DNA of 64,000 nucleotides from Triatoma infestans (lineage: Eukaryota; Arthropoda; Insecta; Hemiptera; Reduviidae), in NCBI GenBank assembly GCA_011037195.1, contig JAAEAF010001071.1, positions 1 to 64,000 on the forward strand, read 5' to 3'. A model generated the notes under the pieces. It searched no databases and was not told the DNA's origin. It worked only from the letters and a program-made list of their open reading frames with translations. The translations under genes and the position numbers were made by a program. Numbering within the stretch: the first letter of the stretch is position 1; each line of letters begins with the position of its first letter. Below are positions 1 to 11,308 of this stretch, in pieces.

Positions 1-45
1 TTGAGATATTTTGTTTATACACATACACACACACACACACACAGA
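1..45 (+). repeat. CA microsatellite and possible HLE remnant
   Basis: The window opens with a short stretch resembling the part of HLE copies that precedes their CA run (compare the fully preserved copy near 52.76 kb), then (AC)n at about 24-43. The similarity is too short to be sure it is more than a plain microsatellite. A second (AC)n run lies at about 244-257. Confidence 0.4.
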
Positions 46-59
46 GCGAAGTACTAAAA

Positions 60-740
60 AATTAAGTAACTTGAAAGATGTGGTTCGACTATTCGAATCT
101 CACATTTCTCCCTCTTTGTTTAGGAATTTGAAAAATCCACTAAACGTGACTTTCAATGAAATATATTACTGCAAGAGTAGGATGAATGAATGATCTATCA
201 TCCCAAGGATAAGATCACAAAAAAAAATCGGGTCTATTTCCGTCACACACACACACACTCCTCCAAATAAAAAGACTAATCAATCTCTTAGTGAGGTTGA
301 CAAATGTAAGCACAGGTGTGCCGTTTTTTTTTTTTTTCTTTTCTTTATTTTCTTTGACTCAATTCTTGCTTGAAGTTCTTGAAAGTTTAACTTTTTTTTT
401 TGTACATCTATCTTGGGTCATTGAGGTTTTTGGCGTCTGGGGTTTCTGATTGTATAACAGCTTCTTTTGAGAAGTTATTTTACTTAACTTTCTCATGTGA
501 TGTCAGGTTATATCTCAATTAAATCTGAACGTTTTGCTTTTACTTTCTCATATTCCTGTTATCTGACATCAAAAAACTTATTTTCCGAAGGCCCTGGGAC
601 AGCTTAAGCTCTCTTCTTCAAATGCCATTTTAGATCAAAGTGCAGTACGACCACCTGTATGATAATATTTAAGGCACCATAAATAACTTTAAATATAGAA
701 TTCCAAGTTTAATAATTAGGTTAATTTGAAATGCTATTTT
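60..740. other. AT-rich spacer, nothing recognised
   Basis: No ORF, RNA gene or repeat family that I can name. It holds T-runs near 325 and 390. The ORF at the left edge is a reading of the CA repeat and shows no domain. Confidence 0.6.
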
Positions 741-744
741 GCGG

Positions 745-910
745 ATAAATTTCTGCGTTTTCCACGTTTTTTTTTTTTTGTCGAAAACGGCTCCAATGAT
801 TTATATATATAACTGTATTTTACACTAATATTTAGTACAATTTAGTAAATCTTCTCCAAAATTTCGAAGAAAATTGATCACTTAGAATTGTAAGCAAACA
901 AGTTTTTTTT
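745..910 (-). mobile_element. Degenerate HLE fragment
   Basis: It matches the HLE module in order: a T-run, a weak copy of the AAAACGGCTCC block, an ACTAATATT segment and the 'gaagaaaattgatc' segment. No termini survive. It appears to be one of the oldest copies. Confidence 0.5.
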
Positions 911-1113
911 TTTCTTTGTAATTTATTTCCTTAAATAGGGGGATAATGCAACAATCTCTCTTGAAAATAATTGGAACAAATTAGGTCAATCTATATTCAG
1001 TTTAAATTGAGTGCACAATTCAATACGCCTAAGTAGAATTCATTAATAAACGTTGAAAAAAAAAATATGTGCGTTGTGGAATTATTTTAACAAGTGCATC
1101 CATCAATTGATAA

Positions 1114-1440
1114 TGTAACAGCAACCAAAGAGAATAAAAAGAAGAGAAACGAACCCAACACTCACTCGGACTGGAGTAGGAGAAAGATATATATAGAGAG
1201 CGACGGACAGTCCAGAGATATAGGGTTCAATACAGTTCAACACAGTTCATACTACTGAGTTCATATAGCCAATCACTACGTGTCATTACCCATTTTCCAC
1301 TCTACCATACAGTATCATTACAAGTGTAAAGTCCAGGCAGACAATGTCACTCATTATTATACATAGTTAACTAGTGTTAAACCAGTCTTCTTATTTCACC
1401 AACCAGGCCTAAATTCTCTCCACCAGCTCATCCATTATAA
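1114..1440 (+). mobile_element. Decayed LTR related to the 19.27 kb solo LTR
   Basis: It shares, in the same order, several short blocks with the solo LTR at 19268-19621: a CACTCAyysg-like block, a TATATATA-GAGAG block, a CAGTTCA-rich stretch, TGTAAAGTCC followed by GGCAG, and TTAAACCAGTCTT. The left edge is placed at TGTAAC. The right edge is uncertain because the LTR at 27.0 kb shares CATCCATTATAAT beyond the natural stop. No internal retrotransposon coding follows. Confidence 0.5.
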
Positions 1441-1492
1441 TAATTATCAACAGTCTTATGGAAAGAATCGTGCCATAGAGATTCGAATGTTT

Positions 1493-1560
1493 TGAGTTAT
1501 TCATCAAACTTGGATAACTACCGGGTGATTAGGTCCTTAGTAAATGGTTGGGTGGCTGGT
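1493..1560. repeat. Direct repeat with 2119-2165
   Basis: GTTATTCATCAAACTTGGATAA followed by TTGGGTGGCTGG recurs at about 2119-2165, where roughly 20 bases between the two halves are missing. The cause is unknown: an old local duplication or a partial copy of an unlisted repeat. The DNA from 1560 to 2119 holds nothing I recognise. Confidence 0.6.
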
Positions 1561-2185
1561 AATCATCAGAAATAGATTTTTCAGAAATAGGCAGTCACAG
1601 AAAAAAATTTCTATCGAAAAATATTCGATTAGTGATTGATTTGTATGGCCTAGAAAATTGAATTGAGAAATTTTATTTATGTGAAAAAGGTTTGTGCTCG
1701 CTCATAATTATTAGTGTTTCTTTGTTCCTTATAGAACTGGAGTCGTTCAAAGGAATTAAATAAATTTAGGCTTCATAGGCCCATGATGGTCCCGGATTTT
1801 CTTTCTCACATCAGCTCATCAATGAATCAAGTACACCGCCCTTACCGTCATAGAAGGAACAATTTAGGTTGGAGAGTAGAAAGAAAATGATGGAGTTATG
1901 TTAACACCTCCTACCCACAGGGAATCTCATAGAATGGAAATTTGATAGATTTTGTACCTTAAGTAACCGTGTAGAAGGAAGTAGATTAGCTAATTCTTCA
2001 GAGAAACTTGATGTCACAGTCTAACAACACAAAGAGGAGCTCCTAACATTCACATGATAAACACAGGCAATGCTGGCAAGTCAGAGAGTGATTTGTGAAA
2101 GGGCATCTTTGGGACTTTTAAGTTATTCATCAAACTTGGATAAAATAAATTGTTGGGTGGCTGGAAACTATACTCAGTATATGTA

Positions 2186-2433
2186 TTTTTTTTTTTTTTT
2201 TTAATTTAAGACGCGTCAACATCTAAGGTCATTGGCGTCCGGAGCCTTCTCAGTGCACTGCCGGCCTCCGGACAGTGTTCTCTCAACAGTGTTACAGACA
2301 ACACTGTCCATCACCGAGCAGTGAGCTGTAGAGGCTCCTAGGAAGAAAAATCTCAAGTGTAGCACAGCTGTACTCGAATCCGGTCCAGTACTGGGAGTCC
2401 AGTACGCTAACCACTTAGCTATTCCCTTCCCTT
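2186..2433 (-). mobile_element. tRNA-derived SINE (family 1), nearly complete
   Basis: On the minus strand it reads: a tRNA-like head with an A-box-like TAGCTAAGTGG and a B-box-like GGATTCGAGT, a body with GTGATGGACAGTGTTGTCTGT, a segment GGCTCCGGACGCCAATGACC, and the end AGATGTTGACGCG before an A/T tail. It is the most complete minus-strand member; relatives lie at 11.3, 20.1, 25.0, 36.6, 43.4 and 62.8 kb. Pol III transcription from the internal boxes is the usual mode for such elements. Confidence 0.85.
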
Positions 2434-2486
2434 ATATGCATTTTGCGATTTACTTAACGAGAAAATGAAGAGATTATAGGGAGCAT

Positions 2487-2490
<4 letters not shown>

Positions 2491-2528
<38 letters not shown>

Positions 2529-2529
2529 C
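2491..2529. repeat. (TAA)n microsatellite
   Basis: About 13 perfect AAT units. Similar runs elsewhere in the window sit at LINE or SINE 3' ends; here no tail donor is evident. Confidence 0.9.
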
Positions 2530-2884
2530 ATGTGTTTATTAAACAGAAAATACATATTTGTATATCTTTCATATATACTTTTATTCTTGTGAAACAAACA
2601 CAACAACACAAAGCATGAACTTTCGTCCGTCTGCAGAGTCGCTTTTTTTTACACTATAAATTTACTAAATAGTAAGTTAATTTATAAATAGTATTAATAG
2701 AATAAATTAGTATTACTAAATAGTAATTTAATAAAATGATACAATGCAGGTTAAAGGAAATATACATTTCGTTATTATGTGGTTGCATCATCACTGATAA
2801 GTTAATGTACGGTACTTTTTTTTGTGTGATTGATTTATGTTTTAATCTTATAATTAAACTGTTCTGTAAGAAATTTTCTGCACT

Positions 2885-3260
2885 TAAAGGCCGCTAAATG
2901 ATGTCTGTACAGTTTCTTCCCAATCTTGACCATCTAAATGCATTATAAACTCATTTCTCGAAAGTATTTCTTTCTTAAATACGCTCCTCATAAACTCTTA
3001 TAATATGGGACACACAGCTACATAGTGATATGTGTCCTCTAATTTATTTCTATTACATAAAGAACAACGTTGCATTTCGATAGGGCGGCTAACATTATAA
3101 TTTAAATATAATAATTCGCCTCTTTTATTATAGTGATAATAAATTTTGAACTTTATTTTTCTGAAATACAATGATTTCCGCCAAATTCTTTTTTAAGTTC
3201 TTTATATAAGGAATTAGAAGTGGAATTTCGAACCTTTATTACAATTTTATTTTTAAAATC
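2885..3260 (-). pseudogene. LINE family A, C-terminal zinc-knuckle remnant
   Basis: The minus strand encodes a segment around CSLCNRNKLEDTYHYVAVCP, then a single TAA, then EFMRSVFKKEIL and DGQDWEE before a final stop. It aligns in order with the LINE at 48.6-49.6 kb (CELCG..EDLFHFLAACP then DKDWD). The C-x2-C-x8-H-x4-C pattern is the knuckle often found at the C-terminus of LINE ORF2 proteins. Readable coding extends rightwards to about 3190 (YYHYNKRGELLYLNYN). The copy is 5'-truncated. It cannot make a functional product. Confidence 0.75.
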
Positions 3261-3299
3261 TTCCTTTATAAACTGAGGAGTACGTCCAGAATAGTTTTC

Positions 3300-4640
3300 T
3301 TTCCTTCTCTATAGGGAGTATAATGACGGAGCAAAGAGATGATGTTGCGTGTTGAATGTAGAATGGTAGCGTTGGCCGATGTGAGACGCTTGAAGATTGA
3401 TGTGATTATTTAGAATTCTTGCTTGTGCTAACGGTGGATTATCTAGAATAGCTAATTACTTGGCTCACCCTTTGAAGACTGCTTTTGAGACTTGTTAACT
3501 CGTCAAAGTTTATCTGGCTGCTATTCTTAAAACTTCGGATAGCCGCCTGTTTTTTTTCTCTTACCATTACTCCTAGCTCATAGTAGTAGAATGTAAAGGA
3601 GACAGCCTCCTCCTAGATGCTTGATTGTCCAAAATTAAGCTCATTTACCAGTAAATTACAATGGGCGTGACACAGGAGGTAATGCATAGTTGAAGTGCGT
3701 TTTACGGCACCTCGGTACGGTTGTTAATAGAACTATTGAGTCCAAAATTTTTGTGGCAAATTTGCTAGCTTGATTGCAATACACCAAATAGGGGGTGTGG
3801 ACAAACTTCTTGGATTTAGCTAACTTTCTAAACAAATCTAATTTATCATCCTCACATACTCACGCCTAGTGTTCACTTTATATATCACTTCGTTGTATCT
3901 ACAAACAGGAAGTCGATGCAAAAAAAAAAAGTAAAAAATGCAAGGGAGTTACCATTGATATTATAATTCAAAATAAATTCAAATAAAATAATAAAATCAA
4001 CGGTGAAATTTAAAATTAATCCATATATTCCATAACCTTCGTATCAAGTTTTATATCACTTTTGAATTGATTGTTAGAGAAACATAAAGTATTGTTTCAT
4101 ATATATATATATTTTATACGGGAAATAACATCATACACACACACATACATACATACATACATACAACAACTTACTCCATAAATTAATAAAATATGACAGT
4201 CGTAGAATTTAACAGATTTATTTTAAAATAAAATGTAGAAAAGCGCAAAGTAAAGCAGGACTTTGTTACAATACGATATGAATATATTATTAATACTATA
4301 TTCAACAGGTGAGATTCTATTATATGCTCACATATATTTTATATATATATATATATATACATCAACACACCTATTTCATTATATGTGATAGTATTATTAG
4401 TATTTGAACATAAGGAGATTATATACATATATCTCAAGCTCTATTTCTCGGATAGAAAAACTTGTATAATGAGATTTTTTTTTTTAGAGATGAAAGATAT
4501 TACAAATTTAACTCCCCCCCCACACACTTTTTCTATTGAAAAAGGAATTAAGCTGTTAATAGGAAAAAAGTTTTTTGTTTTTTTTAATATAATAATGGAA
4601 TAAAAAATGCAATTATTTTCTAGTTAATAATATTTTACAC
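3300..4640. other. AT-rich spacer
   Basis: No gene or named repeat. It contains (TA)n runs near 4100 and 4345, a CATA run near 4140 and a C-run near 4513. The segment 3595-3790 shares short blocks (GCGTGACA-AGGAG-TAATG, ATTGAGT, GCAAATTTGCT) with 5610-5815, suggesting an old unclassified dispersed repeat. Confidence 0.5.
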
Positions 4641-5255
4641 TTCATTGGACTTTGTAATTCAAATTTCGTGTTTGAAAAATCGTACCTTACCTTATTGCTG
4701 TGAAAGGAATTACTGCGATCGTTTCTAATTCTGGAAATTGAGTTTTTATATGAAATATATGTTTTGAGGTGCTCTGACCTTGGAAAAATAATAATAATAA
4801 TGTAAAAATATAATAATATCGTGACAAGAATAACTCAAAATCGAAAAAAAAAAATTCAATCGCAGTGACATTCCATTTACAATGACTGTGACGAACCTGA
4901 AGAAGATTTCTGTCAAACCGGAAAATGCTGACTTCGCTAAACATATATATTTTTTTTTTTTTTGTAATTTTATTGTAACCAATCACTTGTAAATTGAAAC
5001 ATTGTTCTAGGAAACTAGATTTTTGGTGATATGTGATGGAGGGAGAGAGGGCAATGTTAACATTTTCTCTAAAGTGCCAATTAAGAACCATTTATGAGTT
5101 CTAACATCTATATATAATATTGAAATACATTGAAAGCATTGTTAGAATTTCAAATTTGAAGAAAATCGATTAACCGGAAGCTTTGTGATTAGATTTCTGA
5201 ATTTTTTCGGATTGTTCTCGAAAATGGTTGGCTTCAATGATTTTCTTTTATTTAT
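4640..5255 (-). mobile_element. Diverged HLE copy
   Basis: HLE landmarks appear in order: ATTACTGCGATCGTTTC, a degenerate 'ttttgaggtgctctga' block, a CCGG-A motif near 4917, the GGAGGGAGAG-rich block near 5040 with TCTAAAGTGCCA, the segment AATTTGAAGAAAATCG, AACCGGAAG near 5175, and a final ATGGTTGGCTTCAATGATTTTC. The ORFs on this strand are chance reading of the repeat and show no domain. Confidence 0.6.
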
Positions 5256-5259
5256 TTAT

Positions 5260-6024
5260 TTAGGTATTCAAATCTGTATAATGGTAAACAGGAAATGGTG
5301 AAATGAGATGAGGACACTGGAACTGATACTAAACTCACAATTTATATTTGGCGATTTACCTCGTAAAGAAGAGGTTTATCTGGTGACTTAACTCTAATTT
5401 GTATCTCAGTTCTGTGGTCCCTCCCAGGAATATCGAGTACTGGGTGGGACCAGTAGGTTTAGGTTAGGATTCTGCTTTTCTTGTTTGGGTTATCACGCCC
5501 TGTGAGAGGGGCTTGGATCTGGTTGGAAATTCGTTTGCAGGCGGAAGCTCGAGGACCGCTCACCTAGTGCGCTTTTACCTTCAAAAAAACAAAAACCAAA
5601 AACAGTTCCAGCTCTTGGTGGAAGCCAGAGACAAGCTTATGTAGAAGATTCGCTGTCCAAGCTACAGTTCATTGTAGGAAGCGTGACAGAGGAGTTAATG
5701 AATTGTCCAAAATCCGCTTGGAGGTTCGATGAGGCAGTTGGCTGCTGTTAGTATTGAAGTCTAGATTATTGAGTGTAGCATATGTTTGTAGCGAATTTGC
5801 TGCCTTGTTTTCCATAACAAGTAAATAAGGTAAGATAGCGAAATTAAAAAAATTCAGAGCATGGAAAACTTGTTAAAATACCGTATAGCTATTTAAAGTA
5901 CCTCTTAATAGTGATACTACCTATAGCGTTTTATTAGTTGCCCATGGAGATGAAAACCACGGGGCCAGTAGCCTTTTAGTCTTCTGGGAGGGTGATGGGG
6001 ATAGTGAGATCTGGAAACCCTCTG
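5260..6024. other. Spacer with a weak repeat
   Basis: No gene recognised. A moderately GC-richer patch at 5400-5580 (TCCCTCCCAGGAA, CGCTCACCTAGTGCGC) might be an unlisted SINE, but I can find no clear A or B box. 5610-5815 pairs weakly with 3595-3790. Confidence 0.4.
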
Positions 6025-6115
6025 GATAACATAAGTTAGTTGTTCAGGTGGTTGGTTCCGCAGAGCTGGAAAGCATCAGAGACATTTTCCGTGGTAGCCT
6101 GCTTCATTTTGTGGT

Positions 6116-6153
6116 CATCGACCTGTTTCAGGCGTTCGCCCATCTTCAGGATG
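6116..6153 (-). ncRNA. Hammerhead ribozyme motif (left arm)
   Basis: On the minus strand: CATC, CTGAAGA, T, GGGC, GAAC, GCCT, GAAA, CAGGTC, GATG. CATC/GATG can form stem I. GGGC/GCCT can form stem II with one G-U pair. A-C...G-U with a 2-nt loop gives a minimal stem III ending GUC, the usual cleavage triplet. One extra U lies between A9 and stem II, compared with the consensus. The fold is inferred; activity is not shown. Confidence 0.65.
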
Positions 6154-6801
6154 CGTTTTTCAGACAGTGTGACAACACAGACTTGCACAGGGCAAACTTC
6201 GTTTTCACACTAACTGAATTAACTGTATTTTAAACTAAACTCTTAAACTAGGTCAAGGGATATGGCCAGCTGGGTGGGAAAACACGTGTTTGGGTAGTTA
6301 AAGGGCAAATTTTCCTTACAATGGACACAACACGTGGGGGTCTAATTTTTAAAACTCTGTTGTTGAAGGGAGATTTACTAACCAAAATAGAATATAAAAT
6401 ATACAAAATAAATTTAAATAAAATTAAATAACGATTTAAACTAATATTTAAAATTCATTCATTCATTTAAAATTAAACGATTGTTATAATTAATCATTAA
6501 TTATAATCATTAGTTTAAATCGTTATTTAATTTTATTTAAATTTATTTTGTGTATTTTATATTCTATTTTGGTTAGTAAATCTCCCTTCAACAACAGAGT
6601 TTTAAAAATTAGACCCCCACGTGTTGTGTCCATTGTAAGGAAAATTTGCCCTTTAACAACCCAAACACGTGTTTTCCCACCCAACTGGCCATATCCCTTG
6701 ACCTAGTTTAAGAGTTTAGTTTAAAATACAGTTAATTCAATTAGTGTGATTAACGAAGTTTGCTCTGTGCAAGTCTTTGTTGTCACACTGCCTGAAAAAC
6801 G

Positions 6802-6839
6802 CATCCTGAAGATGGGCCAACGTCCGAAACCGGTCGATG
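6802..6839 (+). ncRNA. Hammerhead ribozyme motif (right arm)
   Basis: Reads CATC, CTGAAGA, T, GGGC, CAAC, GTCC, GAAA, CCGGTC, GATG: the same design as the left arm, with all core positions present (CUGANGA, GAAA, GUC). Stem II has one G-U wobble. The predicted cut is between C6835 and G6836, about 40 bases inside the element end. The stem III palindrome (ACCGGU) is very short, so a dimeric form, as described for Penelope-like hammerheads, is possible. Confidence 0.7.
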
Positions 6840-6899
6840 ACCACAAAATGAAGCAGGCTACCACGGAAAATGTCTCTGATAACATAAGTTACGATGTTT

Positions 6900-7250
6900 G
6901 GATATGAAAAATTGCAAGGCGCTCAAATATGACATTAACATTTAGGCACCACACCACATCTGACTTGAACGTTATGAACAAAATCCAACAACCGAACTGC
7001 GACAGCAGTAAATGTTTTTTTTTTTTTATTCAGATTTCCTCACTTTTTTTTTTCAAAACGGCCGCAACCATTTCTTCTAAGTATACTACCTATCTACCTG
7101 CATAAATATTTATCACTTTTATTTGAAACATTTTTCAGAAAATACGGATTTTTAGAGGGATTTTGGACACCTGTTATAGTAACGATTAAATTTAAACTGC
7201 AGCTACAAGCTGTGTTTGTTGTGACTGAGAGCGCCAACAAATAAGGCATA
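6900..7250 (-). mobile_element. Diverged HLE fragment
   Basis: Weak but ordered similarity: TTTAGGCACC, an ACCGAACTGCGACAG segment at the position of the CCGGAAGTGCGAC motif, a T-run, CAAAACGGCCGCAACC, and TATCACTTTTATTTGAAACATTTTTCAGAAAA. Termini are lost. Confidence 0.5.
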
Positions 7251-8290
7251 CTTCGGTCAGCCGGTAAATTTAATGGCCAGCTCAACTAATAGTTTGTTAG
7301 TATTGCATTTTTAAAGAAAATTTGTGGACAGATTTTTTTGCAAGGAATATTTTTATTGTGGAATTCATTTGAGATTTTTTAATCATTTGGTTTAAATTAG
7401 TTTTCTTAATGGAAAAGTTTATATCAGGATGAAGATATTTACTGGTAGTTTATGTTATGGTACAGTTGTGTACACAACTGGAACTGATCCAGATAGAACT
7501 TAATTGTTCCCAAAATATGCACAATTTATAAGTACAGTTTGATTATTGGTTTCTATTTGAATTCAGTCAGTAAAAAAAATACGATGTTTTTAATTCCTGG
7601 ATTTCAGTTTCAATTAAAGGATTAATAAAAACAAAGATTTTATTGTTAGCCTAGGATTGTTGTAAAGTCTGTGTAAAGGATTGTATGTTGTGCTATTTAT
7701 GTAGAGAGCTAGTTACAGCTACTACTGTTACAGTTGTAAACTAAAGCCAAGAAAAGGCGGGGACAGAATGATGTGGGCAAGGTAGTAAAAGGGTTAGGTT
7801 GGTAAAACTTGCTGCTTCTCTGTTAGACTAATGAATGTATAATACTGCATATGTGAGGTTATACTAGTGTTGGTTATGGCTACATTTCCCCCTCTATGTC
7901 CAAGTTTTGTTTTTCCTTTTAAAGATTGAATTTTAAATCTCTCATCTCTTTAATTAACTAATTTAATGAATTTTAAATATACTTTTTCAAGAATACTGCG
8001 TTGATTACGTTGCGTCTTATCTTTTTTATAACAAATTTGTTGTGGGGATGGATAGAGAAAAATCTGGTGTGAAACGTTCACACGACTTTCTTAAATTAGG
8101 GATTAAAAAAATTTAAGCCAAGAAATTTTTCTTGTTCTGAACTTATCTTCCAGCAGTTTATTAACCGGGATTCAGTTGCAAAAAATCTCCATTATTTTTC
8201 CCTTGCGCTTTAGGTCCGTCCATTTCGCCATCAAATTACCGTTTATTTAATCTAACGCCCAACCTTGGTAATATAGTCATAACTAAATCT
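7250..8290. other. Spacer, nothing recognised
   Basis: AT-rich DNA without repeats I can name, apart from a weak HLE-like patch near 8110-8200 (TTAACCGGGATTCAG). No domain-bearing ORF. Confidence 0.5.
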
Positions 8291-8294
8291 TGAA

Positions 8295-8880
8295 ATAGCC
8301 GACCAACTGGCCAGGGAGGAAGTGAATACTCCCTTCTATGGGCCGGAACCTGCTCTAGAGGTAGCCAAAAGTATGGCGAGGGCGGCTCTGAGAGAATGGG
8401 CTCGGAGGGAGCATAACCGATATTGGAGGCTAAGTACTGGGGCAAAACACAGCAAAATGGTTATGCCAGAGCTGTGTAGAAGAAGGACCAGATACATCCT
8501 GGGTCTAAGCAGGTATCAAATTTCTCTGGTATCGGGCCTGTTTACTGGGCATGGCAGGTTCAAAAAACATCTGCACAAGGTAGGGTTGGTGGATGTAGAG
8601 CCCTTGTGCAGATTGTGTCTGCAGGAGGAGGAGACGGCCTCTTACCTGTTGTTTGATTGCATTGCAATCGGCAGACTGAGGTACGAGATCTTCGACACGT
8701 TGAGCCCGGAGGAAATCGTACGCCAGGAAGGACTGGTGGGGAAGGTCTTGGACCTCTTGAAGAAGGGGGCTTCCACTACTAGGTTTGAGGGGTTGGCACA
8801 ATATGCCTCAATGGGAGGCTGCAGTGCCTGGGTTTTAGTCTCCCCCCCTGCATCATTCTAATTCTAATTCTAAATCTTGA
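8295..8880 (+). pseudogene. LINE family B tail: RNase H end and zinc knuckle
   Basis: The frame opens with ADQLAREE, the last conserved block of RNase H in LINE ORF2, upstream of the ATG at 8322. It continues through GPEPALEVA and a C-terminal knuckle CRLCLQEEETASYLLFDC (the usual His is Tyr here) and stops at 8861. The tail is an ATTCTA-type short repeat at about 8853-8873. Only the last quarter of ORF2 remains, as expected of 5' truncation during target-primed reverse transcription. It is open for about 185 codons, so it is younger than its relative at 62.26 kb. No RT or endonuclease is present. Confidence 0.8.
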
Positions 8881-8884
8881 ATAA

Positions 8885-9340
8885 CTGTTATCGATCTACA
8901 AGCATCAAAATGTTCCGCAACATTAGCCCATTATGGGCATTTGTGTCTTAAAAAGGACCATGATGTCTTCAGATATGCCTATTCTGTGCATGTAAGTAAA
9001 TTATGGTTAACATGCGAAAAGCAGTAACTATTTTACGGTGGGGTAAATCACGGGACATGGCTTACTAAATTAGCTGTGCTGCCATCTCTTCCCATTCCTG
9101 GCAAAACGTATATATTACGGCAGACTCTATTTCCCTCTTGTTTACTCTGAGAGTGGATACTGCTTTTCATTTGTTTCCCTCTTGGCTAGAAGGTCCCGCC
9201 TTTTCGTTTCCTTCTTGTCCGACGTGAATTGGAATCCACTTGTTTTCACCGTGAAACTGTTTAGATGTGAAAATAATTCCCGATGATAATTCTTAACTCA
9301 AGGCAAGGTAGGGAAGAGATTTATGTGTATATATTAGCGT
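8885..9340. other. Spacer, nothing recognised
   Basis: Mixed-composition DNA without a domain-bearing ORF or recognised repeat. Confidence 0.5.
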
Positions 9341-9344
9341 GACA

Positions 9345-10035
9345 CCTAGTTTGGGTATCACTATGAGGTCCTACAGGAAGTTATTTGTCAGAACTCCTCA
9401 ACCGGACTTTATCAACCACTTTATCAAAGATATTTTTCAGGTTTTTTTTTTTGCGATTTTCTCAAAAATAGCTCCACCGATTTACAGTAGAGTGTACCAC
9501 AGACTTTAGAGTCGTTTTCTACAAACAATTCAGTTCCACCACAACAATTTGTTCTGTAAAGTTGCAGTATAGGTTAACCGATTTTATACGAATTTGGAAT
9601 TTTACCGATACTTCAAAATATATACAGTCAGTAAATCATTCATTATATTGAAGTGGTTCTTTAGACGAAAGTTTAACGCTACTGTTTCCCAGAATCCCCC
9701 AAAATATTCAACTTTCCCGAGAAAAGGTTTAAAATAAAAATGATAGGTATATTTATATATGTAGATGGTATACGAAATTTACAGAAAATCATTGTAAGCA
9801 TTTTCAGAAAATCGTGAAAAATTGAAAAAAAAGAAAAGAAAAAGTCGCACTGTTATTCTGTGTTTTGTCAGAAACCTTCATTTTAGATTCGGTGGTAATA
9901 ACTAAACGCACATACATACCTACATAGATAATTCGCTATAATTTATTTTCGCACCATAAACTGCAAAGAACTAGAATAAATTTATTAACTACGTAAAATC
10001 GTATCTTACCTTATGTAAGAGAAAAAAAAAATGTC
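9345..10035 (-). mobile_element. Diverged HLE copy
   Basis: Ordered landmarks: GTATCACTATGAGGTCCTAC, GTTATTTGTCAGAACTCCTC, AACCGGACTTT, TTTGCGATTTTCTCAAAAATAGCTCC, and GTTAACCGATTTTATACG. Its right half is heavily diverged and includes inverted-looking HLE pieces (near 9860-10025), so it may be two old copies fused. Confidence 0.5.
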
Positions 10036-11300
10036 TATCTCAAGAATTCATATTTTTTAAAAAAATACGAACCAAAACAACAGAGGCTTCTTAGAGTTTA
10101 AAGAAAATTCGAGAGATATTACATCACCTTGGACTTGGAAGCAAATCAGTTTTAATATGTCCTTTCCGTTCTAATTAAAATTAGCAAGCGTTCATGATGG
10201 TTTTTAGTACATCATAGCATTCTGTAATTATTAATAGTGTTAATCATTAATTAATAGAAATATAAACAGAACTAATATGATTTAGAAGTTTAATGTTGAT
10301 ATATGTAAATTAAATGTATTAAATTTTAATTATAATAAGAGTTTTATTCAAAATAGGTTTGAATGGATTAAGTCAAGTATATTATGAATATACAAAATCC
10401 CTTTGACCTAAACTTTCAAGTTTCTCTCTCTTCTCCCTCTTAGTTTTAAGTAAAATCTCCCCCCTACATTCCCTCTAGTTTTATTAAGAGGTAGTAACAT
10501 GAAGAGAGAGATACTTCTACTACATGCAGTTGAAAATGTTCTCCATGAAACTTACATATCCACTATCATTCTCTTGAACTGGTTGTTCTGTACAGTAACA
10601 TACAATTTCACAGCCATATTACACTGAACGAACACAAGCGTCTTAACAACATTGTTGTACCCTTCACTTATGTTCTATATTTTTTTTTCTTTTTTTTTTT
10701 TTTTACAGGTAACTCTCACCATAAAAGTATTTCTCCCCTCCATTTCTCCCACTCTAAATTTTTTTTATCCCCACTATAAACAAAAAAACAGAGATAAAAA
10801 GACTATTTTCTTCCCCCATTCCATTATTACAGTCTTAACTAGAAGGCGGTACACTTTTTTTAAAAAGACAACAAAACTACTACTAAGACCGACCGGTTAT
10901 TGACATATAGATAACCTTTCCTTTTTCTAAAGATAACATACTGACTTGTGTCGTCTATAACATCATAGATAAGTGGTGTGCTAGCTATTATTAAACTATT
11001 GGATGGGAGATATGTTATTTATTTGTTACTTGTTGCTTTTTTACAGTATTTTAATGTTTAATCTTTAACAATATTATAATGTAAAAATAATTTTCTAATT
11101 AGAAACTTATTTATTTTAACTTATCTGTTTGTTGTTTTCCTTAAACTTTTTACGTTTTCCAAGGTTTTTTTTTAATTATTGCTAATCAGCATTACGACAA
11201 AATTTAATTGAACAGTTGGACAGATTTTGATATTCAACTTGTATTTAGGATTAGAACATAATATGCGTTTCATGTCTAATTTCTTAATAGATGTCTTAAT
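10035..11300. other. AT-rich spacer
   Basis: No repeat or gene recognised. The 83-codon ORF at 10652 runs through a T-rich stretch and has no domain. Pyrimidine-rich patches lie near 10425-10480 and 10670-10760. Confidence 0.55.
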
Positions 11301-11308
11301 TTAATTTA

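Larger units (their letters stand above)
6039..6877. mobile_element. Long inverted-repeat Penelope-like element with two hammerhead motifs
   Basis: Two arms of about 385-395 bp (about 6075-6470 and 6497-6877) are near-perfect reverse complements around a short AT-rich centre. A unique extension of about 36 bp is present only on the left (TTCAGGTGGTTGG onward). GATAACATAAGTTA occurs immediately outside both ends (6025-6038 and 6878-6891), a 14-bp target-site duplication. Each arm carries a hammerhead core, reading outward. No coding sequence. The low divergence of the arms suggests a recent insertion or arm homogenisation. Confidence 0.85.

Noticed and set aside
4687..5091. 134-codon minus-strand ORF
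   Set aside because: It lies wholly in a diverged HLE copy, is rich in codons from A/T runs and has no recognisable motif.
8505..8801. 98-codon minus-strand ORF
   Set aside because: Antisense shadow of the family B LINE frame, which carries the real motifs.
10652..10903. 83-codon ORF as a membrane peptide
   Set aside because: Its hydrophobic F-rich start is a translated T-run; no other support.
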